64,000 bases of DNA, from the NCBI RefSeq assembly GCF_900698885.1, contig NZ_LR217705.1, positions 620,001-684,000 of the forward strand, given 5' to 3'. The position numbers and the translations under genes were made by a program. Of this stretch, positions 9,417 through 18,634 are shown one piece after another. Under the pieces are notes generated by a model that saw only the letters and a program-made list of their open reading frames with translations, made no database searches and was not told the origin of the DNA. Every line of letters begins with the position of its first letter. Within the stretch, counting starts at the first letter, position 1. The stretch is from Erwinia_E haradaeae_H (lineage in GTDB: Bacteria > Pseudomonadota > Gammaproteobacteria > Enterobacterales > Enterobacteriaceae).

Positions 9417-10364
9417 TTAATACTCAAACATAGCTGAAATTGACTCCTCATTACTAATACGACGAATCGCTTCAGCTAACATACCTGATAATGTAAGAGT
9501 ACGTACAGTAGGTAGCGCGCGAATCTCTTTAGGTAATGGAATTGTATCACATACCACTACTTCATCAATCATTGAATTGCGTAAATTATTCACCGCATTA
9601 CCTGAAAAAATTGGATGCGTAGTATATGCAAAAACACGTTTTGCCCCTCGATATTTAAGAGCCTCCGCCGCTTTACATAAAGTGCTACCAGTGTCAATCA
9701 TATCGTCTACTAATACACAATCACGCTCCGCGACATCACCAATGATGTTCATTACCTGTGATACATTAGCACGCGGGCGACGTTTATCAATGATTGCCAT
9801 ATCTGTATCATTAAGTAATTTAGCCATCGCGCGTGCTCTAACTACTCCACCTATATCTGGAGAAACCACGATAGGATTTTCTAAACCAATTTGTAACATA
9901 TCTTCTAGAAGAATAGGACTTCCAAAGACATTATCCACTGGTACATCGAAAAACCCTTGGATCTGTTCAGCATGTAAATCCACAGTTAATACGCGATCTA
10001 CTCCAACACTAGATAAAAAGTCAGCGATCACTTTTGCAGTAATGGGAACACGTGACGATCGAACGCGACGATCTTGACGCGCATAACCAAAATATGGAAT
10101 TACCGCGGTAATACGTCCAGCAGAAGCTCGACGTAAAGCATCAACCATAACCACTAATTCCATTAAATTATCATTGGTGGGGGCGCAAGTAGACTGGATA
10201 ATAAAAATATCATCACCACGTACATTCTCATTAATTTGCACGCTCACTTCACCATCGCTAAAACGACCTACAGCAGCCTTACATAGTCTACTCTGAAGGC
10301 GATCCGCAACGCGTTGTGCTAATTCTGGAGTGGCATTACCAGCAAAAAGCTTCATATTAGGCAC
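9417..10364 (-). CDS. prs: Ribose-phosphate pyrophosphokinase (PRPP synthetase)
   Basis: Transfers pyrophosphate from ATP to ribose-5-phosphate, giving PRPP for nucleotides, histidine, tryptophan and NAD. The 315 residues are very close to the Escherichia protein, including FSDGEVSVQINENVRG, PYFGYARQDRR, the catalytic DLHAEQIQGFF and the PRPP loop DDMIDTGSTLCKAA. I choose the GTG at 10364 (VPNMKLFAG), as I recall for Escherichia, with a TGAGG site upstream; the frame runs on to a TTG at 10403, but that gives a 13-residue extension the family lacks. It is third in the order lolB-ispE-prs, as in Escherichia, with about 280 bases after ispE. Confidence 0.98.
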   Translation of the reverse strand: MPNMKLFAGNATPELAQRVADRLQSRLCKAAVGRFSDGEVSVQINENVRGDDIFIIQSTCAPTNDNLMELVVMVDALRRASAGRITAVIPYFGYARQDRRVRSSRVPITAKVIADFLSSVGVDRVLTVDLHAEQIQGFFDVPVDNVFGSPILLEDMLQIGLENPIVVSPDIGGVVRARAMAKLLNDTDMAIIDKRRPRANVSQVMNIIGDVAERDCVLVDDMIDTGSTLCKAAEALKYRGAKRVFAYTTHPIFSGNAVNNLRNSMIDEVVVCDTIPLPKEIRALPTVRTLTLSGMLAEAIRRISNEESISAMFEY

Positions 10365-10644
10365 AAGAAGAACCTCAGGTTTGACATCTAGTAAAGAGAC
10401 CAATCTAAGTAGAATACTGGTTTTTAAATTTTTTATACTTTAGATATAAACAGAGAATAAATATTCTGTAAACGATAAAGGTACTCACTTACTTATTTTG
10501 TCCTTATTTTTTCTATTTTCTTCTGAATCTAATAAAGAATCAATAATCAGCATTTATTACTTAGCATGGGTTATTTTTCTGTCAGCGCAAAATAGACAGC
10601 TATCATGCCATCAGCATGATGACAGAACGATAACGTAATAATTA

Positions 10645-11520
10645 TCATTTAACTTTTTTCTCAAATCGCGGTACATTAATATTGTATAATGGAGATAAGT
10701 TGACTCCTCGAGCAATAAATCCAACCCATCTTTTAGGAACCAAGCTTAATGTCTGATGAGCTAACAATTTAGTAGAAAATTCTGCAAACACACATGACCC
10801 CGTGCCAGTTAAATGAGGGCGAGCGTGCAGTCTTACCCACGCCATAAGTTGTTCAATTTCATTACAATGATTTCTAGCAACAGTTTCACAGTCATTATGT
10901 GATTCACCTAATAATAAATCTCTAAGCTGACGATAGGGTGTGTTCCTAGTAAGGCAAGGATCATTAAAAATTTGAAAGGTATTGATACTAACATTAGGGT
11001 AAATGACTAAATACCATTTGTTAGAAAGAACTATGGGGGTCAGAAGTTCACCAATCCCTTCAGAAAAGGAAGATAAACCGTAAATAAAAACTGGTACATC
11101 AGCACTAAGCTGTAACCCTAAATCTGCTAATTGCTCTACACTAAAATTTATATTCCATAAATAATTCAGCGCTACTAATACAGTCGCTGCATTTGACGAG
11201 CCACCACCTAAACCACCACCAATCGGTAATTTTTTTTCTATTTTTAAAGTGGCCCCAGCAAGATCAGGTAATTCTCCGCATAATTTTGCCTTATCACGTA
11301 ATAATTTTGCTGCACGGACAATGAGATTTTTATCGTCTAACACACCAGGTAAAGATTCTAATAATATAATTTCACCACTTCGATTACTTTCCACAAAAAG
11401 AGTATCACCATAATCAAGTAATTGAAATAAAGTTTGCAGATTATGATAACCATCAGCGCGCCGACTAATAATATGTAGAAATAAATTCAGCTTGCCTGGA
11501 GAAGGCCATTTAGTTATCAT
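10645..11520 (-). CDS. ispE: 4-diphosphocytidyl-2-C-methyl-D-erythritol kinase
   Basis: Phosphorylates CDP-methylerythritol in the MEP route to isoprenoid units, needed for undecaprenyl and quinone side chains. A GHMP kinase: N-terminal PSPGKLNLFLHI and the ATP loop LPIGGGLGGGSSNAAT near residue 100 are intact, as is the C-terminal TGTGSCVFAEF. At 291 residues it is slightly longer than the Escherichia enzyme (283) because of a short C-terminal extension ending in RFEKKVK. The ATG at 11520 lies nine bases after the lolB stop, and its AGGA site overlaps that stop, which suggests coupled translation. Confidence 0.97.
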   Translation of the reverse strand: MITKWPSPGKLNLFLHIISRRADGYHNLQTLFQLLDYGDTLFVESNRSGEIILLESLPGVLDDKNLIVRAAKLLRDKAKLCGELPDLAGATLKIEKKLPIGGGLGGGSSNAATVLVALNYLWNINFSVEQLADLGLQLSADVPVFIYGLSSFSEGIGELLTPIVLSNKWYLVIYPNVSINTFQIFNDPCLTRNTPYRQLRDLLLGESHNDCETVARNHCNEIEQLMAWVRLHARPHLTGTGSCVFAEFSTKLLAHQTLSLVPKRWVGFIARGVNLSPLYNINVPRFEKKVK

Positions 11521-11529
11521 GATACTTTC

Positions 11530-12162
11530 CTATTGATCCAGTTTTAACTGAATGCATTGATTAGCCTGGTGTAGCTCAATATGAGAAGGCATTTCTGGTC
11601 CATCGAATGTCTTCCGATACCCTAAGTAAAAAATATGCAGTTGAGCGCGTGATGTGCCAAAACTTAATTCACGTAAATGAGATTCCGCATCAAGACTAAA
11701 ATTAGTGGAATCCCCAGGTAACCCCATGATCCACTGACTAAAATTATTTAGTGAAATCATAATTCCAGTTAATTTATATATTATCTTTTCTGCATTTTTC
11801 TCGTTAACAACACATTTACCGCCTCTATTATAAATATAGACCAATTTATCTTTTTTTTCTAATTCTAACTCTGTCATACCTAATAAATTGGTCAATAAAA
11901 ATTTATAGTGATAGGGTGAAATTTGTTTCCAATAGAAACGAGCCAATAGTTTTTGATTATGAGAGTAGAAGAATAATGTACCATGAGCTTGATACTGATT
12001 AAGCGCTTGGACTAATTTTTTGTGATGGTTCCATTGTGAATTGATATTAGTCACATTAACAACTTTTGTTATTAAGCAATGATCTTCGCTGCAAGCTGCT
12101 AATAATATAAACAAAATACAAATTAATCGCTTCAAGCTAAAACAGAAAAATAATAATAACAT
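11530..12162 (-). CDS. lolB: Outer-membrane lipoprotein receptor LolB
   Basis: LolB accepts lipoproteins from the periplasmic carrier LolA and inserts them into the outer membrane; MlaA in this window would be one client. The 210-residue protein starts with a hydrophobic signal and lipobox LAAC (Cys24), followed by the LolB fold: LNQYQAHGTLFFYS, LARFYWKQISPYHYKFLLTN, LLGMTELEL and QWIMGLPGD. Conservation is weaker than in its neighbours. The ATG at 12162 has an AAGGA some 12 bases upstream, rather far; a TTG nine codons in would give a shorter signal. First gene of lolB-ispE-prs. In Escherichia it is divergent from hemA, which is not found here. Confidence 0.93.
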   Translation of the reverse strand: MLLLFFCFSLKRLICILFILLAACSEDHCLITKVVNVTNINSQWNHHKKLVQALNQYQAHGTLFFYSHNQKLLARFYWKQISPYHYKFLLTNLLGMTELELEKKDKLVYIYNRGGKCVVNEKNAEKIIYKLTGIMISLNNFSQWIMGLPGDSTNFSLDAESHLRELSFGTSRAQLHIFYLGYRKTFDGPEMPSHIELHQANQCIQLKLDQ

Positions 12163-13254
12163 TATAGACTAGGATCCTTAAGAGAAGCCGGTTTAATGAT
12201 AGTAATACGTCCCCGCTTTAATGCTGGTTGATCACACTAACCTATAAATAAATATTTTTCTTGATAAATCTCTTATTATGTTCGTTACATCCGTTCTATT
12301 AAGTGATCTAATTTTACTTATTGATTATGGTGATCTTATTTAGTTTTAAACTATATGAGAGATATATTATTTTAGTTAGCACAAGATATGCATATTCATT
12401 TCATATGAATTTTTCAAACATTAAAACTTTATATTCTAGTTTTAGAAGTATAAAAATATTATCTAGCTGACACCTAAGTGTATTATACTTTAAAGTGTTC
12501 CGAGAAGATAATTAAGATATCTGCTTTAGGTATCTTGATAGATTTTGGATTCTCTCAAAAAATATTTGTCAATTGATGCTAAAACTATAAACACGACCAA
12601 AGTGATTTTATCAAATATAAATAATTAGAGTATTAGATGTATAATATTAAATTAGATAGATTATAGCTTACTAAAAATTCTGGATTAATTCAAAAGATGA
12701 GTATATTTTTTACAAAAAGATACAATATAGATTATAGAAATAATTTTCTATACAAAATTTTATATCAAAACTAAAAAATGCATGGAATTTTATAAAACGC
12801 TCAATCTCTATGTCACAATAGGTTATCTTTACATACCTATATATTTATAGAATTAAACTATTCTAATGCATAAAAATCACCTTGATCGAAAAAATAAAAC
12901 TTATTTTATTATCTCCTATAATTTATTTGACCTTCTATTAAATATAAAAGACAATACACAATCACTATTAGTTTTTGGCTACAGCTAAAAATTCAGAAGG
13001 TTATTATCATACATGCATAAAAATATTTAAAGTAAAACAGTATATTTATTGATATAATCAATAGTATTGATCTACTATATCAGATGCAAATAATATTTTT
13101 TATGCTTGAAAATTTGATAAAAATCAGTATAGATTGCTTGTGGAAATAGATAAAATGATAATGATTTATCTAATCATAACAACCATATCTTCTTACTTGA
13201 AAAGAATAGTTATATAATAGTTAGAGATTTATATCTTCACGACATTAATATAAA

Positions 13255-13293
13255 AATAACCTGTATACTAGTAAAACTTTACAGGCTTATTTC
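13255..13293 (+). terminator. Terminator-like hairpin, possibly a relic
   Basis: AAATAACCTGTA (13255-13266) pairs with TACAGG-C-TTATTT (13281-13293), a 12-bp stem with one bulged C. The A-rich left flank, G+C in the middle and T-rich right arm resemble an intrinsic terminator, but there is no gene before it now. It may have ended a gene that has been lost, such as hemA or a neighbour. Confidence 0.35.
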
Positions 13294-13371
13294 ATATCAA
13301 GTGATAAAATTTGTTTGTCAATTGAATAATTAATATTCAATAAATATATGCAAGTTGATTTATAAGATCAC

Positions 13372-13394
13372 TTATTTTGATTCAATCAAAATAA
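13372..13394. repeat. Perfect 10-bp hairpin with 3-base loop
   Basis: TTATTTTGAT (13372-13381), loop TCA, ATCAAAATAA (13385-13394). An 8-bp hairpin ATTGAATA/TATTCAAT lies just before it (13321-13341). Both are in the lolB-prfA gap. Confidence 0.75.
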
Positions 13395-13566
13395 ATCCGT
13401 CTAAATAGTGTTTAATTATAGAAAAAGTATATCTCAAATTTTAAAATGCAATCTTGCTTTGAAGAAACGTTCAGAGTACATTCCATGTCACGTATAATAA
13501 AAAAAATTCCTAAGAAAACATTATCCTTTTGGAAAATAAACATTATGTTCTCTGGCACCATGGAAC

Positions 13567-13625
13567 ACTCAACGATTAAGTTATTGCTTTGCTAAGCATC
13601 GTTTGAGTAATTATCATTGATAATT
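13567..13625. repeat. Two adjoining inverted repeats upstream of prfA
   Basis: ACTCAACGAT (13567-13576) pairs with ATCGTTTGAGT (13598-13608) with one bulged T; directly after it AATTATCA-T-TGATAATT (13609-13625) is a 17-base palindrome. They lie about 260 bases before prfA and could shape its leader if the promoter is further upstream. Confidence 0.6.
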
Positions 13626-13883
13626 CAAGAATATTCAAAATTTATTCCGTTACCTCTATGATAACTATTATCAATAAGATTTTTATGATAAATGAGTATA
13701 TGATTTTCACTAAATAGTCTTTTGTATTAGCAAATACGCTATATAGCGAAAAAGTTTTAAAAAAGAAAGATTCAAGTCTTAAAAATGATAGTGCGCGTTG
13801 TTTATTTTTAATAAAAAATATTATTTTAATATTACCTGTTACCTTCATAAGATCAATCAGATTGATAAGGTATGTATATACAT

Positions 13884-14963
13884 ATGAAGCTCTCGATAAT
13901 ATCTAAATTAGAGTCCTTACAAGAGCGTTATATAGAGCTTGAAACAATGCTAAGTGATTCTAGTATAATTTTTGATCAAGAACGTTTTCGAATACTATCC
14001 CGTGAATATTCGCAGTTAACAAATATTAGTCAATATTTTGATAAATGGAAAAAAAACCAAGAAGATATTAAAAATTCTAAAGATATGATGACTGATGATG
14101 AAATGCGTAACATAGCACAAGAAGAGTTACAAGCATTATATAAAATTAATAACTATCTGGAAAAACAGCTACATATTTTTCTTTTACCTAAAGATCACAC
14201 TGATCAACATAATTGCTATTTGGAGGTACGTGCTGGTACAGGTGGTAATGAAGCAGCAATCTTTGCTGGTGATCTATTCCGTATGTATAGCCGATACGCT
14301 GATTCTCAATGTTGGGAAGTTGAAATCATGAACGCTCATGAAGGTGAAATTGGTGGCTATAAAGAAATTATTACCAAGGTGATCGGCAAGGGTGCTTACG
14401 GGCGTCTTAAGTTTGAATCTGGAGGTCATCGTGTACAACGTGTACCAAATACTGAATCTCAAGGTCGCATTCATACTTCATCATGCACCGTAGCGGTAAT
14501 GCCTGAGCTTCCAGAAATTGAGCTTTCAGTAATTAATAGTAATCAATTAAAAATTGACACTTTCCGTTCTTCCGGAGCTGGAGGACAGCATGTTAACACG
14601 ACCGACTCAGCAATTCGAATTACTCATCTTCCAACAGGAATGGTTGTCGAATGTCAAGATGAGCGATCTCAACATAAAAATAAAGCAAAAGCTCTTTCAG
14701 TTCTTGCTGCGCGTATACATAACGCAGAAAAAATTCGCTGTCAGCAGACTACAGCTTCTACACGTCGTAGTTTACTAGGTAGCGGTGATCGATCTGATCG
14801 TCATCGTACCTATAACTTTCCAAAAGGGAGAATTACCGATCACCGTATCCAGTTAACTATATATCGTTTAGATGAAGTGATGGAAGGAAAACTAGATGCC
14901 CTTATTGAACCGATTATTCAAGAATATCAAGCAGATCAGCTAGCATCTCTTGCTGATGAGTAA
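13884..14963 (+). CDS. prfA: Peptide chain release factor 1 (RF1)
   Basis: Ends translation at UAG and UAA. GGQ is present (SSGAGGQHVNTTDS, near residue 235) with the long surrounding match to the family. The stop-codon-reading PxT motif is PNT (in VQRVPNTESQGRIHTS), where Escherichia has PAT. I start at the ATG of MKLSIISKLESLQERY (13884), which matches the family N-terminus and gives 359 residues; another ATG four codons earlier (13872) directly abuts an AAGG. Neither spacing is good: AAGG is 13 bases before the chosen ATG. It is followed after five bases by prmC, as in Escherichia, but hemA, normally upstream, is missing. Confidence 0.97.
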   Translation: MKLSIISKLESLQERYIELETMLSDSSIIFDQERFRILSREYSQLTNISQYFDKWKKNQEDIKNSKDMMTDDEMRNIAQEELQALYKINNYLEKQLHIFLLPKDHTDQHNCYLEVRAGTGGNEAAIFAGDLFRMYSRYADSQCWEVEIMNAHEGEIGGYKEIITKVIGKGAYGRLKFESGGHRVQRVPNTESQGRIHTSSCTVAVMPELPEIELSVINSNQLKIDTFRSSGAGGQHVNTTDSAIRITHLPTGMVVECQDERSQHKNKAKALSVLAARIHNAEKIRCQQTTASTRRSLLGSGDRSDRHRTYNFPKGRITDHRIQLTIYRLDEVMEGKLDALIEPIIQEYQADQLASLADE

Positions 14964-14968
14964 GATTT

Positions 14969-15799
14969 ATGAAGATACGTGAATGGATGAAGATTGCAAT
15001 AAAACAACTGCAACACAATGAACATCCACATCGCGATGCAGAAATTCTATTAGGGTTTGTGACAGGTAAAGCTAGAAGCTGGTTGATTGGCTTTGATGAT
15101 AGTATTCTTTCGTCCTGTAGTCTCTTAAAGCTTGAAAAATTATTAGTACGACGCTCTTCTGGAGAGCCCATCGCATATCTTACAAAAAAACGTGAATTTT
15201 GGTCTCTTTCATTACATCTTACATCTGAGGTAATGATCCCTCGCCCAGATAGTGAGATATTAGTAGAACAAGCATTAACTCATTTGCCAAGTAAAGGTTG
15301 TCATATACTAGATTTGGGTACTGGTAGTGGTGCTATAGCACTAGCTATAGCTAGTGAACGTATAGATTGTTCAGTTTTAGGAGTTGACTACATCTACTCT
15401 ACCGTAAGATTAGCTAAATATAATGCCAGAAGATTAGGTTTAAAAAATGCTACTTTTATCTTAGGTAGATGGTTTTCTACTATAAAAGATCGGAAGTTTA
15501 CTATGATTGTTAGCAATCCACCTTATATAGATATCACTGATCAGCACCTTCTAGAAGGAGATCTCCGCTTTGAACCAAAACATGCGCTAGTTTCTGGTGA
15601 TAGCGGTCTTTCTGATATTAGGCTAATTATAACAGAATCAGGAAAATATTTAATACCCGGAGGATGGCTCCTACTAGAACATGGCTGGAAACAGGCTAAC
15701 ATAATTCGACGCATTATGAATGAAAACCAATTTTGTGAAATATCAACCTTTCAAGATTATGGTGGAAATGATCGTGTTACTTTAGGACGCTCCCTGTGA
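14969..15799 (+). CDS. prmC: Release factor glutamine methyltransferase PrmC
   Basis: Methylates the glutamine of the GGQ motif in RF1 and RF2, which speeds peptide release; both targets are encoded in this window. The 276 residues contain an N-terminal helical domain (RRDAEILL-like HRDAEILLGFVTG), the AdoMet-binding loop ILDLGTGSGAIALAIA (about 110-125) and the catalytic NPPY motif (VSNPPYID, about residue 184). Length equals that of Escherichia PrmC (277). It starts five bases after prfA and is surely cotranscribed with it. The sirB and kdsA genes that follow in Escherichia are not here; kdsA is found at the start of the window. Confidence 0.97.
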   Translation: MKIREWMKIAIKQLQHNEHPHRDAEILLGFVTGKARSWLIGFDDSILSSCSLLKLEKLLVRRSSGEPIAYLTKKREFWSLSLHLTSEVMIPRPDSEILVEQALTHLPSKGCHILDLGTGSGAIALAIASERIDCSVLGVDYIYSTVRLAKYNARRLGLKNATFILGRWFSTIKDRKFTMIVSNPPYIDITDQHLLEGDLRFEPKHALVSGDSGLSDIRLIITESGKYLIPGGWLLLEHGWKQANIIRRIMNENQFCEISTFQDYGGNDRVTLGRSL

Positions 15800-15834
15800 G
15801 ATACAAGCATTGATATGAAATAAAAAATTTAAAA

Positions 15835-16791
15835 TTATTCTTCTATTGCTTTATCTTCTCTATTACTGATCAAGTGATCTCTTTGCATCCCTAATTGCAA
15901 GGCTAAGGCAGAAGATATATAAATAGAAGAAATTGTGCCAATAATAATACCAATCAACATAGTTAATGAAAATCCCCTTAGCATAGCCCCACCAAAAACA
16001 AATAAAATTAATACCATCATTAAGGTTATAATTGAGGTAATGATTGTCCGCCGAAATGTTTGTGTTATAGAGAGATTAATAATATAAGAAGAGGAAGAAG
16101 TAACAAAAAAAATTTTTCGGCAATTTTCACGAATACGATCTGAAACTACAATTTTATCATTTAAGGAATAACCTATTATTGACAGTAAAGATGCAATAAT
16201 AGTGAAATCTATTTCTATGTGAAATAGAGATAGAGCGCCTATAGTAATTATTATATCGTGTGTTAAAGCTAGAACAGTTCCTAAAGCTAGCCTCCATGTA
16301 AAACGGATCGTAATATATAGAAAAATTGCTGTTAACGCTGAAAGTAAAGCTATTCCTCCTATTATTAATAGTTCGCTTCCAACACGAGGACCTACGCATT
16401 CAATACGTTTTAGGTTAATTTTTTCTTGAGCCGCATGCTGAATACTTCTGAGAATTTGACCTCCTAAATCAGTATTTAGATACTTTTCTTGTAAAGGTAC
16501 ATGTATGATAAAATCATGACTGCTACCGAAATTTTGCACCTGTATTTTAGTAAAACCAGCTTCTTTCAATCTGCTACGCATGTGATCTAAGGTATCTGGT
16601 TTTTGAAGAAAAAACTCGATGATCGTGCCACCAGTAAAATCAAGGCCCCAATCAAAACCACGTGTACTAATGATTATTACTGATAGCATTAATAGGAATG
16701 CTGAAATAGAAAAAGCTATTTTCTTCCAATTCATAAATTGAACTACTTTTTCTCTATAATTTACACATTTGCTATCATTTTGTTTAAACAT
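15835..16791 (-). CDS. secF: Protein translocase subunit SecF
   Basis: With SecD, SecF uses the proton gradient to help pull preproteins through SecYEG. Six membrane segments are expected: one near residues 25-45, a periplasmic domain, then five from about 140 to 300. Conserved blocks are GLDFTGGT (about 50), VGPRVGSELL, the D4-like motif of the RND family ALTHDIIITIGALSLF, and GYSLNDKIVVSDRIREN. At 318 residues it is near the usual 323. It begins seven bases after the secD stop. The ATG at 16791 is supported by an AAGG-type site at the end of secD. Confidence 0.97.
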   Translation of the reverse strand: MFKQNDSKCVNYREKVVQFMNWKKIAFSISAFLLMLSVIIISTRGFDWGLDFTGGTIIEFFLQKPDTLDHMRSRLKEAGFTKIQVQNFGSSHDFIIHVPLQEKYLNTDLGGQILRSIQHAAQEKINLKRIECVGPRVGSELLIIGGIALLSALTAIFLYITIRFTWRLALGTVLALTHDIIITIGALSLFHIEIDFTIIASLLSIIGYSLNDKIVVSDRIRENCRKIFFVTSSSSYIINLSITQTFRRTIITSIITLMMVLILFVFGGAMLRGFSLTMLIGIIIGTISSIYISSALALQLGMQRDHLISNREDKAIEE

Positions 16792-16798
16792 ATTACCT

Positions 16799-18634
16799 TC
16801 ATATGGATAATTTATTTATTCGTTTTCCGCCATATATTAAATTAATTATGGCACGCGTTCCTATTAGTGAAGTTAACATAGAAGTAGCTATACCAATCCC
16901 AGTAGTAATTGCAAAACCCTTAATTGAACCAGAACCAACTACATATAAAATAATTACTTTAATTAACGTTGTTATATTGGCATCTAGGATACTTGAGAAG
17001 GCTGCTTTATAACCGATATGAATAGCCTTTTGTATAGAATATCGATTTCGTAGTTCTTCTTTAATGCGTTCGTTAATTAACACATTAGCGTCCACGGCTA
17101 CCACTAAAGTTAAAACAATACCTGCGATACCTGGCATGGTAAGAGTGGCACCTGGCAATATTGACATGCATGCTACGATGAGTATTAAATTAGCCAAAAG
17201 TGCACAAGTGGCCGCTAATCCAAATATTTTATATCGAATGATCATAAACGTAATAGATGCAACAAGACCACATATACAGGCCTCTATACCTTGTTTAATA
17301 TTTTGTGATGCCAGACTTGGACCAATAATGCGTTCTTCTACAATTTGTATTGGCGCAGTTAAAGCACCGGCTCGTAGAAGTAACGAAAGTTGACGCGCTT
17401 CTTTTGGATAATGTATTCCGCTAATGCGGAAATAATTACTAAATGAAGACTGAATATGTGCCAAATTAATAATCTCATCATGTTTTTCTAAAGAAAAATG
17501 AGTGTTTATATTACTTGTATCGTGCTCTCTATATTCAACAAAGAGAGTTGCTATTAATTTACCTATATGACCCCTGGTAAAGCGAGACATTATATTACCA
17601 CCTGCATTATCTAGTGAAATATTAACTTCTGGCTCATTATATTCATTAGTACTATAAGTAGAATCTATAATGTGATCTCCAGTTAAAATCACTTTTTTAT
17701 ATAAAACCACTACTTGCCCATCACGTGTTTTTTTTAATTCTGAGTTATTCGGTATAGCTCCATAAGCATCGACCGTAGAGTTAACTAAACGAAATTCTAA
17801 CATCGCTGTAGCGCCAAGAATTTCTTTAGCGCGCGCAGTATCTTGAATACCCGGGATCTCTACTATGATGCCATGATCCCCTTGTCTTTGCACAAGAGTA
17901 TCCGCCAAGCCCAATTGAGTCACGCGATTTCGTAAAATATGTATATTTTGCTGTAATGCATGTTCGCGAGCAATCTGTATGTTCCGATCACTTACCCTAA
18001 CTGTTAATAAATGATTAGAATGTTTTTGAAAAACCATATCAGAAGGAAAAGAAATCAAATATTTAGTAAATTTATCACAAGATGCCTTGTCATGAAAGCG
18101 TACTGAAACTTCAAATTGATTGCTTTTTTTGAGATCGATATAATGAATACCTTGTGTAGTTAGCTTTTGTCTTAGTTTGTCTAGGGTATTTTCTTGCAAT
18201 TTGTGCATTACAGTATCCATATCCACTTTCATAAGAAAATGAACACCACCACGTAAATCCAGACCAAGTTTCATTGGGTTTGCGGATAACATGGCCAACC
18301 ATTTAGGTATTGCCGGTGCAAGATTTAGAGCCACTATATAATTCTTTCCAAGAAGTCTACTAATGACTTCCTGTGCTTTCAGCTGCAGATCAGTGTTTAT
18401 AAAACGTATTAAAATATCTTCAGCGCCAAAGATAAAAGACTTGCTTTGAATATTGTTTTGTTTTAGAACGTTTTGAATATTCTCCAGAACATTTTTATTT
18501 ACAATATTTTTACTTGTGCTAGTAATTTGAATAGCTGGGTCTTCCCCGTACAGGTTAGGTAACGCATATAGTAGACCAATGAGTAATATAAAAATTAGCA
18601 TGAGATACTTCCATAAAGGATAACGATTTAACAT
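16799..18634 (-). CDS. secD: Protein translocase subunit SecD
   Basis: Partner of SecF in late-stage protein export. The 611-residue protein starts with the same MLNRYPLWKY as Escherichia SecD (615), followed by a membrane segment, the large periplasmic P1 region with GLDLRGGVHFLM (about 123-135) and GIQDTARAKEILGA, and five C-terminal membrane segments with NLILIVACMSILPGATLTMP and AVDANVLINERIKEEL. First of the pair secD-secF. In Escherichia yajC lies just upstream and tgt beyond it; here tgt is kept but yajC is not found. Confidence 0.98.
   Translation of the reverse strand: MLNRYPLWKYLMLIFILLIGLLYALPNLYGEDPAIQITSTSKNIVNKNVLENIQNVLKQNNIQSKSFIFGAEDILIRFINTDLQLKAQEVISRLLGKNYIVALNLAPAIPKWLAMLSANPMKLGLDLRGGVHFLMKVDMDTVMHKLQENTLDKLRQKLTTQGIHYIDLKKSNQFEVSVRFHDKASCDKFTKYLISFPSDMVFQKHSNHLLTVRVSDRNIQIAREHALQQNIHILRNRVTQLGLADTLVQRQGDHGIIVEIPGIQDTARAKEILGATAMLEFRLVNSTVDAYGAIPNNSELKKTRDGQVVVLYKKVILTGDHIIDSTYSTNEYNEPEVNISLDNAGGNIMSRFTRGHIGKLIATLFVEYREHDTSNINTHFSLEKHDEIINLAHIQSSFSNYFRISGIHYPKEARQLSLLLRAGALTAPIQIVEERIIGPSLASQNIKQGIEACICGLVASITFMIIRYKIFGLAATCALLANLILIVACMSILPGATLTMPGIAGIVLTLVVAVDANVLINERIKEELRNRYSIQKAIHIGYKAAFSSILDANITTLIKVIILYVVGSGSIKGFAITTGIGIATSMLTSLIGTRAIINLIYGGKRINKLSI

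Larger units (their letters stand above)
12163..13883. other. 1.7-kb spacer where hemA would be expected
   Basis: Escherichia has lolB on one strand and hemA-prfA-prmC on the other. Here lolB and prfA-prmC keep their places and directions but no hemA frame remains; the gap is somewhat longer than a hemA gene (about 1.26 kb). I see no recognisable glutamyl-tRNA reductase fragment. The left edge (12180-12240) is richer in G+C and may be an old promoter region. The right part holds hairpins at 13255-13293, 13321-13341, 13372-13394, 13567-13608 and 13609-13625. Confidence 0.65.

Noticed and set aside
9577..10077. 166-codon frame on the plus strand
   Set aside because: It lies entirely antisense to prs and has no known similarity; it is a shadow of a well conserved gene.
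13642..13848. 68-codon minus-strand frame before prfA
   Set aside because: Ile/Phe/Lys-rich with no match to any family and no ribosome site; not a hemA piece by eye.
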